From positions 1-64,000 of the forward strand of contig NZ_MSMP01000025.1 of assembly GCF_001936575.1 (NCBI RefSeq): DNA of 64,000 nucleotides. The letters are read 5' to 3'. The number at the start of each line of letters is the position of its first letter. Within the stretch, counting starts at the first letter, position 1. The stretch comes from Tenacibaculum agarivorans (lineage in GTDB: Bacteria > Bacteroidota > Bacteroidia > Flavobacteriales > Flavobacteriaceae). Positions 1-7,872 of the stretch are shown in pieces. Position numbers and translations under genes: made by a program. Below the pieces are notes generated by a model, which worked only from the letters and a program-made list of their open reading frames with translations, made no database searches and had not been told where the DNA came from.

Positions 1-162
1 TTATAATTCATAAAACAAAGCCTTTATTTTTTCGAATATTCTAAATTGCCATGTATTAAATCCCTTTTTTGATTAAAATGTATCATAATTAGTCTCTAAA
101 CTTTAAAATAGCAATACTCTAAAAGGAGTAATTTGTGATATACAACCAAAACCGATTATTAC

Positions 163-2346
163 ATGTACAAAATCAAAGCTATACTTACTACTTTTTTAAT
201 TTTTGGACTATCAAATTTTATCTATGCGCAAAATTTAGATTCTCGGATAGAAGCAAAAATTGATAGCATTTTACCCCTATTAACCCTTAAAGAAAAAGTA
301 GCCATGTGCCATGCACAATCTAAGTTTAGCTCACCAGGAGTACCTCGATTGGGAATCCCTGAAATATGGATGTCAGATGGTCCTCATGGTGTAAGAGCAG
401 AAATTAACTGGGACGATTGGGGATATGCCAAATGGACTAATGATTCTATTACTGCTTTTCCTGCATTAACAGCATTAGCTGCCTCTTTTAACGAAAAACT
501 ATCTTATGAATATGGTGTAGCTGTTGGAGAAGAAGCTAGATACCGAAAAAAAGATATTTTATTAGGTCCTGGAGTAAACATTTACCGTACACCATTTAAT
601 GGAAGAAATTTTGAATATATGGGTGAAGATCCTTTTTTAGCTTCAAAGATGGTAGTTCCTTATATCAAAGGTGTACAAAAAAATGGGGTTGCGGCTTGTG
701 TGAAGCATTATGCGCTCAACAATCAAGAGCATTTGAGAGAAAAAATAAGTGTAGAAGTTAACGATAGAGCTCTTCATGAAATCTATTTACCTGCTTTTAA
801 AGCTGCTGTAATTGAAGGAGGAGTTTGGTCTATAATGGGCTCATACAATCAATTTAGAGGTCAATTTTGTAGTCATCATGAACTTTTGAATAAAATCCTT
901 AAAAAAGATTGGGGGTTTGACGGAGTTGTTATAACCGATTGGGGAAGTGCTCACAATACTAAAGAAGCTGCCTTAAATGGATTGGATATAGAAATGGGAA
1001 CTGGAACCAATGGATTAACCTATTCTAAAAAGAATGCTTTTGAAAATTATTTTTTGGCTGCCCCTTTTTATGAAATGCTAACCAATAAAGAAATTGATGA
1101 ATCTGTTGTTGATGATAAAGTAAGACGCATTCTAAGATTAATGTATAGAACAAATTTAGCTACCAACCGTCCTTTGGGTAATATGAACACCAAAGCACAT
1201 CAAGATGTAGCCAGAAAAGTAGCGCAAGAAGGTATTGTATTGCTAAAGAATGAAAAACAATTCTTTCCTATTTCAGATGACAAACAACTAACTATAGCTG
1301 TAATTGGTGAAAATGCGACTAGAGCAATGACCTTAGGTGGCGGATCATCTGAATTAAAAGCAAAATATGAGATTTCTCCTTTACAAGGAATACAGGAGCG
1401 TTATAAAAATGCCAAGATAGTCCATGCCATGGGATATGCTTCTGGTCCTGCTGCATATGGAATGGAAATACCATCTAAATTAGATGCTGATTCTTTAGCT
1501 AACGCTGCTGTAAGCTTAGCTAAAAAAGCTGATTTAGTACTTTTTGTAGGCGGTTTAAATAAGAATCATCGTCAAGATTGTGAAGGAGAAGATCGAAAAC
1601 ATTACCATTTACCTTTTGGTCAAGACAAGCTTATAGATAAACTTGTGAAAGTCAACGCAAATCTAGGTGTAGTTATCCTGAGCGGAAATGCTATAGAAAT
1701 GAAGTGGCTACCAAAAGTAAAAGGATTATTACAAGGATGGTACTTAGGAAGTGAGGCGGGACATGCTTTAGCTGATGTCATTTCAGGAGATATTAATCCT
1801 TCAGGAAAATTACCTTTTTCTTTTCCTAAAAAGTTAGAAGATAATGGTGCGCATTCCTTTAATAAAACAGTTTATCCTGGTAATGGAACAGATGTGGTAT
1901 ACAAAGAAGATATTTTAGTAGGTTATCGATGGCATGACACCAAAAAAATTAAACCTCAATTTAGTTTTGGTTATGGTATGTCTTATTCATCATTTTCAAT
2001 TTCAAATATTAAAACAGACCACAAATCTTATGGTGTGAATGATAAAATTACTGTTGCTTTCGATATTAAAAATACAGGGAATAGAAAAGGAGCTGAAGTC
2101 GTTCAAGTTTATTTGGGAAAAATTAAATCCAAAGTAAAGCGAGCAACTAAAGAATTAAAAGGTTATAAAAAACTGAGTTTAAAAAAAGGAGAAATAGCTA
2201 ATGGTAAAATTCCTATAAGTATATCTGATTTAGCCTTTTACAATAAATCAATTAATGATTGGGAAATAGAAAAAGGAGAGTATTATGTATATGTTGGAAC
2301 CTCATCTGGTGATATCTTAAAAAAATTGAAGATCAATATTAAATAA
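163..2346 (+). CDS. Secreted GH3 beta-glycosidase (BglX-like)
   Basis: A 727-residue glycoside hydrolase family 3 enzyme that probably releases terminal beta-linked glucose or xylose from oligosaccharides in the periplasm or outside the cell. Residues 1-23 form a signal peptide ending in YAQ. The N-terminal TIM-barrel domain carries the KHYALNNQE motif and the nucleophile motif VITDWG, with the predicted nucleophile Asp259. The alpha/beta sandwich domain follows (about 350-580), then a fibronectin III-like domain (about 620-727), which is the BglX order and length. It stands alone, with 260 bases to the next gene on the same strand. No SusC/SusD or other polysaccharide-utilisation genes lie beside it in the window, so substrate cannot be read from context. 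The family is certain; beta-glucosidase versus xylosidase is open. Confidence 0.93.
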   Translation: MYKIKAILTTFLIFGLSNFIYAQNLDSRIEAKIDSILPLLTLKEKVAMCHAQSKFSSPGVPRLGIPEIWMSDGPHGVRAEINWDDWGYAKWTNDSITAFPALTALAASFNEKLSYEYGVAVGEEARYRKKDILLGPGVNIYRTPFNGRNFEYMGEDPFLASKMVVPYIKGVQKNGVAACVKHYALNNQEHLREKISVEVNDRALHEIYLPAFKAAVIEGGVWSIMGSYNQFRGQFCSHHELLNKILKKDWGFDGVVITDWGSAHNTKEAALNGLDIEMGTGTNGLTYSKKNAFENYFLAAPFYEMLTNKEIDESVVDDKVRRILRLMYRTNLATNRPLGNMNTKAHQDVARKVAQEGIVLLKNEKQFFPISDDKQLTIAVIGENATRAMTLGGGSSELKAKYEISPLQGIQERYKNAKIVHAMGYASGPAAYGMEIPSKLDADSLANAAVSLAKKADLVLFVGGLNKNHRQDCEGEDRKHYHLPFGQDKLIDKLVKVNANLGVVILSGNAIEMKWLPKVKGLLQGWYLGSEAGHALADVISGDINPSGKLPFSFPKKLEDNGAHSFNKTVYPGNGTDVVYKEDILVGYRWHDTKKIKPQFSFGYGMSYSSFSISNIKTDHKSYGVNDKITVAFDIKNTGNRKGAEVVQVYLGKIKSKVKRATKELKGYKKLSLKKGEIANGKIPISISDLAFYNKSINDWEIEKGEYYVYVGTSSGDILKKLKINIK

Positions 2347-2606
2347 CTTTATATTTTTTCACCTAACCCTTAGATATAATTATATTAAAATGAATGTATA
2401 CATATATATAAATTTAAAATTATTTTTATAGTATAACTTATTAAAAAAACTATTTTCAGTATTTTCTTTAAATAATTTAACTACCGTAAGTTTTTATATT
2501 AATTAGATAAAATAATTTGATGATCTTGAACTTGTTTCTTAAGCTTTTAATTGATAATTTAACAAAATAACTTATAACTAAATCATTTTCATTAATTAAC
2601 TACTTT

Positions 2607-3377
2607 ATGTCACTCCCTACTATTAATTTACTTTCAAAAACTGAATGTATTAATGCTGTAAATAAATGGCAAGCCAATAAAGGTACCTACACAAATATTA
2701 AAAATTTGATAATTCCCACGAAGACTTTTAAGTTTACTTCCACTGACTATCAATGGTTCAATAAAAATAATGATAACAAATACTTTCATATCTATGCTGG
2801 TATTTATAAAAGTCAATTTACTCTAATAATTGTACCTTTAAATTCGGAGGGAAAAGAAAAAGAGCTTGCTTCATATCTAATATTAACACTAGAAACATTA
2901 GATAATGAAATAATTTTAATAGAAGAAGAAAATATAGTTACTCAAAAAACTATAACTTTATCTAAAGAATTGGATATTACAAATTCTATTAAAAAATCAA
3001 AAACACCTATTTATAACGAACCTCTAATCACTGAAAGTCAAGCAGCATCTAATATTCAAGAATGGAAAAATGAGTGTTTGAATTGGTTTTACAATGAGTG
3101 TACTATATTTGAAGGGAAAAGAATTTTCAATTGTTTTACAGTTCCGACCTCAGATATTGAGCTAACCAACAAAAAATATAATGAAATCAGAGTTTTTTTT
3201 GCTTTTAGGTACTCTTTTATTCTTCAAAGAGCAGTTCCCTTTTTGATTTTTATAGCTGTAGATAACAAAGACCCAAATTCAAAAGTTTCAGAATTAATAA
3301 CAAATATGAAAGACTGGTCGCAACCATGTCCTCCAATGTGTGGTAGTTTAAGTGACTTCACCATTTTTAATTATTAA
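2607..3377 (+). CDS. Unrecognised 256-aa protein with two similar halves
   Basis: I do not recognise this family. The 256-residue product has no signal peptide or membrane segment and is probably cytosolic. Residues about 13-105 and 147-240 look like two copies of one domain: each begins with an alpha-helical stretch containing a Trp (NKWQANKG and QEWKNEC), then a PT-containing strand, then a hydrophobic beta-rich stretch (YFHIYAGIY and IRVFFAFRY) and an acidic turn (NSEGKE and DNKDPN). The C-terminus carries CPPMCG, a Cys pair that could bind metal or form a disulfide. The next gene starts 1 nt after its stop codon, so it is very likely co-transcribed with the membrane protein and two-component genes downstream. 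It could be the input or output partner of that system; this is inference only. Confidence 0.75.
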   Translation: MSLPTINLLSKTECINAVNKWQANKGTYTNIKNLIIPTKTFKFTSTDYQWFNKNNDNKYFHIYAGIYKSQFTLIIVPLNSEGKEKELASYLILTLETLDNEIILIEEENIVTQKTITLSKELDITNSIKKSKTPIYNEPLITESQAASNIQEWKNECLNWFYNECTIFEGKRIFNCFTVPTSDIELTNKKYNEIRVFFAFRYSFILQRAVPFLIFIAVDNKDPNSKVSELITNMKDWSQPCPPMCGSLSDFTIFNY

Positions 3378-3378
3378 A

Positions 3379-4008
3379 ATGATCTCATTTTTCTATTGTT
3401 CTGTTGTTGTTAGTAATTGTTTATTACTTACTGCTTTCATTTACGGTAAATACATTAAAGTACCTTTATACAAAAAACAAATAAAATGGTATATAATTTA
3501 CTTAGAGTTTATCTTAGGTGTGGAATTAATTACAAAAATTTTAATTTTCTTGTTTAAAGTTAAGAATACAGAATTTTTATACCCTTTTTATATTGCTGGA
3601 GAATTTTTTCTTTTAAGTCAACTTTTTTTGGTTACACTTAAAGTTCATAAAAAATGGAAAGTTATTACATCATTTATAACTTGTTGTATTTTTACAGAAG
3701 CATTCTTCTTATGGTTTACTGAGAATCCTGTATCGACTTCCTCAGGTAAAATATTTTCTAATCTAATTATCGTTTTTATAATTGCTTACCAATTAATAAA
3801 AAATTTAAAGAAATTGGCTTTACAAAGCCATTTAATAATAATCTATAGTGCTTTGTTTCTCTATTATTCAACTTCTTTATTTTTATTCTTATTAATGAAT
3901 CAGTTAACTACAGAAAATATTTCTATTTGGACTGTAAACAATATGCTCTCTTCTATTTTATATTCTAGTTCAATTTATGCATTTTACAAATTAAAGAGAT
4001 TACTATAA
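3379..4008 (+). CDS. Polytopic membrane protein, putative sensor partner of the adjacent kinase
   Basis: A 209-residue, very hydrophobic protein with about six to seven predicted membrane helices and almost no soluble domain. I chose ATG 3379, which is 1 nt past the preceding stop; a GTG further upstream at 3352 would add nine residues overlapping the previous gene. Helices are joined by short basic loops such as KVHKKWK and LKKLALQ. It lies directly before a minimal histidine kinase that has almost no sensor region of its own, so a role as the membrane sensor of a split two-component system is plausible. I know of no named family for it, so the function is inferred from position and topology only. 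Confidence 0.75.
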   Translation: MISFFYCSVVVSNCLLLTAFIYGKYIKVPLYKKQIKWYIIYLEFILGVELITKILIFLFKVKNTEFLYPFYIAGEFFLLSQLFLVTLKVHKKWKVITSFITCCIFTEAFFLWFTENPVSTSSGKIFSNLIIVFIIAYQLIKNLKKLALQSHLIIIYSALFLYYSTSLFLFLLMNQLTTENISIWTVNNMLSSILYSSSIYAFYKLKRLL

Positions 4009-4037
4009 ATATCAACTATTTAATTGCCTTAATTATT

Positions 4038-4748
4038 ATGTTAACCATAATAATTGTATTTATATTTTTAGCATATAAAACTTTCTTACAAAAAATATTG
4101 AAAGAAAAAGATTTTCAATATCAACAAGAGTTAGCTTATCAAAAAGAAATTTCCAGTCAAGAAATCATTGTACAAGAGAATGAGAGGAAACGTATAGCTG
4201 AAGCTTTACATGATGAAGTTGGTAGTAAATTAAATATTTTATCTTTATGGATCAATAATGATGACACGTGGCAAAATGAACAGTCTAGGAGAATTGTTTC
4301 ACAACAAATTCCTCTTTTAATTAATGCTACTAGAAATGTTTCTTATGCATTATATCCTATAAACTTAGAAAAGTTTGGATTAATAATAACCCTTGAAGAG
4401 TTAATAACCCAAATAAACACATCTCTAATTGTAAAATTAATTACTAAATATACTTACTATAAAAAATCTGTTTCATTAGAAGTACAATTATACCGAATCA
4501 TTCAAGAATTTCTAAGCAATGCTATTAAACACTCAAACGCGTTAGAAATGATTATACAAATACGAGATACTGAAAAATCGCTTATTCTTATATTATCAGA
4601 TAATGGAATTGGATTTAATCCCCAAAAATCATACAAGGGAATGGGTGTAAAAAATATTACATCCAGAATAAAATCAATACAGGCTAAGTATAAGTGGAAA
4701 AGTAAGAAAAATAAAGGGAATACATTAATTGTGTTCCTCGAAAAATAA
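4038..4748 (+). CDS. Minimal sensor histidine kinase, HisKA_3 (LytS/NarX-like)
   Basis: A 236-residue kinase with one N-terminal membrane helix (about 1-15), a coiled-coil linker (about 20-50), a HisKA_3 dimerisation domain with the phosphoacceptor His58 in RIAEALHDEVG, and a C-terminal HATPase domain with the N box EFLSNAIKHS and G1 box LSDNGIGFNP. It has no extracellular or PAS sensor. Its response regulator starts 8 nt downstream. The reading frame stays open from 3969 and the codons just before ATG 4038 encode a hydrophobic run (NYLIALII) that would complete a normal-length helix, but no ATG, GTG or TTG lies in that stretch. The annotated start is the only canonical one. Confidence 0.9.
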   Translation: MLTIIIVFIFLAYKTFLQKILKEKDFQYQQELAYQKEISSQEIIVQENERKRIAEALHDEVGSKLNILSLWINNDDTWQNEQSRRIVSQQIPLLINATRNVSYALYPINLEKFGLIITLEELITQINTSLIVKLITKYTYYKKSVSLEVQLYRIIQEFLSNAIKHSNALEMIIQIRDTEKSLILILSDNGIGFNPQKSYKGMGVKNITSRIKSIQAKYKWKSKKNKGNTLIVFLEK

Positions 4749-4756
4749 GAAAAAAT

Positions 4757-5434
4757 ATGATTAAAATCTCTATAGTCGATGATGAAGCATTATTTCTTGA
4801 AGGAATTAATCTTCTGTTTTCAATTGTAGAAAACATAAGAGTAGTTTCTTCTACTACCTCAGCAATGGAAATGATAGATAAGTTATCTAATATATCTAAA
4901 GTTAATTTTCCCGACATTATTCTTGTAGATATTCTTATGAAACCAGTTGATGGTTTCGAACTTGTAGAACGTTTAAAAAAAAAATATCCTGATTTAAAGA
5001 TTATTATACTTTCTTCTCATTACAAACAAAATGTATTAGGGCATATGTTCAAGCTTGGAATTTCTGCTTTCATTCCTAAAAATGCTAATAAAGAATTATT
5101 AGTAAACACAATTGAATCTGTTTACAAAACTGGTGTTTGTTTTACTAAGAAAGATCATGAAATGCTCATAGAATTCATGAATAGTAAAATCAAAAAACCA
5201 ACATTAACTAATACCGAAGAATTATCTGAAAGAGAAAAAGAGGTTTTAAAATTAATTTGCTTAGGGCATACCAATAAAAAAATAGCTGATAAACTATTTC
5301 TTAGTAAGCGAACTATTGAAAGTCATAGACAACGAATCATGCAAAAAACTGGGGTTAAAAACACAGTAGGACTAGTTATATATGCCATTGCTAATCATAT
5401 ATATAAACTTCCAATTCATTACTATACCGTATAA
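4757..5434 (+). CDS. NarL/LuxR-family response regulator
   Basis: A 225-residue DNA-binding response regulator. The receiver domain (1-125) has the acidic pair Asp8-Asp9, phosphoacceptor Asp58 in LVDILMKP, a Ser at the Thr/Ser switch position (IILSSHY) and the Lys of IPKNA. The GerE/LuxR helix-turn-helix is at about 158-215 (LSEREKEVLKLI, then KKIADKLFLSKRTIESH). It is the cognate partner of the HisKA_3 kinase immediately upstream (8-nt gap). After it the strand continues with an unknown gene 157 nt away, which is a plausible direct target, although I see no repeated operator-like sequence in that gap. Confidence 0.95.
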   Translation: MIKISIVDDEALFLEGINLLFSIVENIRVVSSTTSAMEMIDKLSNISKVNFPDIILVDILMKPVDGFELVERLKKKYPDLKIIILSSHYKQNVLGHMFKLGISAFIPKNANKELLVNTIESVYKTGVCFTKKDHEMLIEFMNSKIKKPTLTNTEELSEREKEVLKLICLGHTNKKIADKLFLSKRTIESHRQRIMQKTGVKNTVGLVIYAIANHIYKLPIHYYTV

Positions 5435-5590
5435 ATACGGAAAATAAAATTGAGTGTTTTCTACTCTAAAACAATTTATAAATAATACGTCTATTTGTAT
5501 TGTTCAACCAACGAAGCTTCAAAAACATGAACAATGGTGTATTCTGAAAAACCAACATAAATAGAGTAGGAAAATTAAAATAATAATAAA

Positions 5591-6280
5591 ATGTCAAATT
5601 CAAATGACCCAACGGATTATAAAATTTATCTTGTTAATAAAGGTAGTTCTGTAAAAAATTTCTGGTGCTTTTTAAAGCAACCAGAAGGAATTAATTCACC
5701 TAAAGTCTATGCTAATTCAAGCGCAATGTTAAGTGTTATTCCTAATTATGAAGGAATAAATACATTTACAATACCTCTACAATATATTATTGGAGCTGGC
5801 TCACATAATAATGCTGTAGGTTTAGATGTAAAAATAGATTCTAATATTGTCAAAAAAGTTAGTTTACAGGAGTCTTGGGCTGCTAATTACTCTACTGTAC
5901 CTCCTAAACAAGGGCCTTTATTAACTATTAACCAAGATACTACAAGTGCTACCGATACTATAGGTATTAAATCAAATACATTTGACAGGGTAGCTAATGA
6001 AAATAGCAGCTGGTATAGTAGTATGTCTTTCGGGATAGAATCAGCTAATGGTTATGTAGGAGTTACTTGGGCTCCATCTCCAAATGATAGTAGTACAATA
6101 ACTCCAAAATTTGCTTTTTACATTGCAACTGGTAACTATACAAGTAATGCTTTAGCTGATATAGAAACCATTTCTAATGAGTCAGCAAAAATTGAACTAT
6201 CAAATTTTAATAATCTTGAAGCAACAGTAACGCTAACAGCAACTGGAGAATGGCTTGTAACCCCTGGTAAACCTCAGTAA
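5591..6280 (+). CDS. Unrecognised 229-aa beta-rich protein
   Basis: Not recognised. The 229-residue product lacks a signal peptide and membrane helices, is rich in Asn, Ser and Thr, and alternates short hydrophobic stretches with polar turns, as expected of a beta-sandwich. It opens with DYKIYLVNKGSSVKNFWCFL, and Trp/Tyr residues recur (WCF, ESWAANY, SSWYSSMSFGIE, GVTWAPSP). The composition is more like an exported or structural protein than an enzyme, yet no export signal is visible. It follows the response regulator by 157 nt and precedes a lipoprotein by 103 nt with a strong palindrome between, so it may be a regulated output of the upstream two-component system. Confidence 0.75.
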   Translation: MSNSNDPTDYKIYLVNKGSSVKNFWCFLKQPEGINSPKVYANSSAMLSVIPNYEGINTFTIPLQYIIGAGSHNNAVGLDVKIDSNIVKKVSLQESWAANYSTVPPKQGPLLTINQDTTSATDTIGIKSNTFDRVANENSSWYSSMSFGIESANGYVGVTWAPSPNDSSTITPKFAFYIATGNYTSNALADIETISNESAKIELSNFNNLEATVTLTATGEWLVTPGKPQ

Positions 6281-6301
6281 AAAGGAAGTTATAATTCTTA
6301 T

Positions 6302-6325
6302 AGAGCTGCTTTATAAAGCAGCTCT
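6302..6325. terminator. Perfect 24-bp palindrome between two genes
   Basis: AGAGCTGCTTTA and its exact reverse complement TAAAGCAGCTCT abut with no spacer, 21 nt after the preceding stop codon. It is well placed for a transcription terminator or mRNA 3'-end stabiliser, but no T-run follows on either strand, so a protein-binding operator for the lipoprotein gene is an alternative. Confidence 0.5.
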
Positions 6326-6383
6326 ATAATGAATAATAGAAACCGATAAATTTCCATATTAATTATAAAATAAAAATATTAAA

Positions 6384-6869
6384 ATGAATTATTACATACC
6401 TAAACATAGCTTAAAAAATATTCTATTAATATTAGTAATTGTATTTTTTAGTCAATGTAACACTAGTAAAAAAGTTATTACAAATAGTAAAGACCGATCT
6501 TCTAACACAACCTCTCAAGATTTAACACCATCATTTAATAGGGGAACAAAAATAGTAAGAGGTTTCAGTAGTTGTGATAATATTCTTCAAAAAATTGAAG
6601 ATGCCACTTCACCACATATAGGTCCCAATGAACCCTTAGTAAACTTAAGCGTTAGCGCATCAAATGTTTTGACCTACAAAAAATTAGCCAAAAACTTACC
6701 TCATAATTTTTACGCTTGTGCTACCTTAGGTGAATTAAGAAACAAAAATACTCATATATCAATAGTTAGTGATCCTACAAATGAAGATCCTAATCATTGC
6801 TTAATCTCTAATATTACACCTAAACAACTAAGCTCAGTAATGGCCGGACAGTGTAAGAGGAAACAATGA
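6384..6869 (+). CDS. Small unrecognised lipoprotein
   Basis: A 161-residue lipoprotein. The N-terminal hydrophobic segment ends in the lipobox FSQC with the lipidated Cys26. The mature part contains four further cysteines (about C63, C112, C138, C156) that could pair in the periplasm. No known domain is recognised. It is the last gene of the + strand run that starts at the duplicated-domain protein, and is followed by a good terminator. It may be an envelope component controlled by the two-component system upstream; this is inference from position. Confidence 0.75.
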   Translation: MNYYIPKHSLKNILLILVIVFFSQCNTSKKVITNSKDRSSNTTSQDLTPSFNRGTKIVRGFSSCDNILQKIEDATSPHIGPNEPLVNLSVSASNVLTYKKLAKNLPHNFYACATLGELRNKNTHISIVSDPTNEDPNHCLISNITPKQLSSVMAGQCKRKQ

Positions 6870-6991
6870 AGAATCTATATTTTTGGTTAACATCTATTTT
6901 AGAAATATAGTTTTTTGTTAGTTTATCTAATAATGAAGAGGAAGTAAAATCAATCTTCAACTTCTTCTAATAAAGTAATTCTTTTATAACT

Positions 6992-7030
6992 AAAAGAGGT
7001 TGTCTTCGCTTTTCAGACAACCTCTTTTTT
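6992..7030 (+). terminator. Rho-independent terminator
   Basis: AAAAGAGGTTGTCT pairs perfectly with AGACAACCTCTTTT around a 9-nt loop and runs into a T tract. It ends the + strand run of genes. Because the stem also begins with A residues, it could serve the convergent folE transcript. A weaker, partial copy of the descending arm (TTTCAGACGGCCTCTCTTT) lies at about 7096-7114. Confidence 0.85.
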
Positions 7031-7136
7031 ATATGGGTAGATACCGGAGAGTAATTGTAAAATATGTTATTCTCACCTCAGTGAGTGTATTTTCATTTCA
7101 GACGGCCTCTCTTTAATATATATTATCACTTCATTT

Positions 7137-7826
7137 TTAATGAAATTCTGTTTCCATTTTAATATAATCTAGAAACTCTCTTTTAGTATCTTTATCTTTG
7201 AATTTGCCTCCAAATTCAGCAGTAACTGTAGAACTTTCAATATCTTTAATTCCTCTTGAATTTACACATAAATGCTTAGCATCTACAACACAAGCCACAT
7301 CATCAGTTCCTAATGCCTCTTGCATAGCTTGTACTATTTGCATAGTTAAACGTTCTTGTACTTGTGGTCTTTTTGCAAAGTAATCTACAATACGATTCAT
7401 TTTAGATAAACCGATAACTTTTCCTTTAGAGATATAAGCAACATGAGCACGTCCTACAATTGGTAATAAATGATGTTCGCAGGTAGAGTACACAATTATA
7501 TTCTTCTCCACCAACATTTCACCATATTTATATTTATTCTCAAACGTAGATGCTTTAGGTTTATTCTTAGGGTTTAAGCCCATAAAAAGCTCATTTACAA
7601 AAGCCTTTGCTACACGCTTTGGTGTTCCTTGTAAGCTATCATCTCTTAAATCCATTCCAAGCGTAATCAATATATCTTTCACACTCTCTTGGATTCTTGT
7701 AATCTTCTCTTCATCCGAAATATCGAACGCATCATCACGTATAGGTGTCTCTGCAGACGTACCGATATGGTTCTCTCCTATTTCGTCTATTCTCTCATCG
7801 TCCATATTATTGTGGGTCTCGAACAT
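7137..7826 (-). CDS. folE: GTP cyclohydrolase I
   Basis: Converts GTP to 7,8-dihydroneopterin triphosphate, the first step of tetrahydrofolate (and pterin or queuosine precursor) synthesis, in the cytosol. The 229-residue protein has the zinc ligands Cys116, His119 and Cys187 in STCEHHLLP and KHLCVNSRG with the same spacing as the E. coli enzyme, and the family signature KMNRIVDYFAKRPQVQERL. The N-terminal 40 residues are acidic and variable, as in other Bacteroidetes. hisS lies 46 nt upstream on the same strand and the two may be co-transcribed. Confidence 0.97.
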   Translation of the reverse strand: MFETHNNMDDERIDEIGENHIGTSAETPIRDDAFDISDEEKITRIQESVKDILITLGMDLRDDSLQGTPKRVAKAFVNELFMGLNPKNKPKASTFENKYKYGEMLVEKNIIVYSTCEHHLLPIVGRAHVAYISKGKVIGLSKMNRIVDYFAKRPQVQERLTMQIVQAMQEALGTDDVACVVDAKHLCVNSRGIKDIESSTVTAEFGGKFKDKDTKREFLDYIKMETEFH

Positions 7827-7872
7827 ACTTTATTATTTACTAGCTTTATTTTTAATAAACAAAAACTTGTTT

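Noticed and set aside
3379..4748. Membrane protein and kinase as one gene broken by a frameshift
   Set aside because: The two are in different frames, but the membrane protein ends naturally after a full helical region, the gap is short and clean, and the kinase has its own helix. Two genes are the simpler reading.
7089..7115. Second terminator copy before folE end
   Set aside because: Only one arm resembles the terminator at 6992-7030; no stable stem can be drawn.
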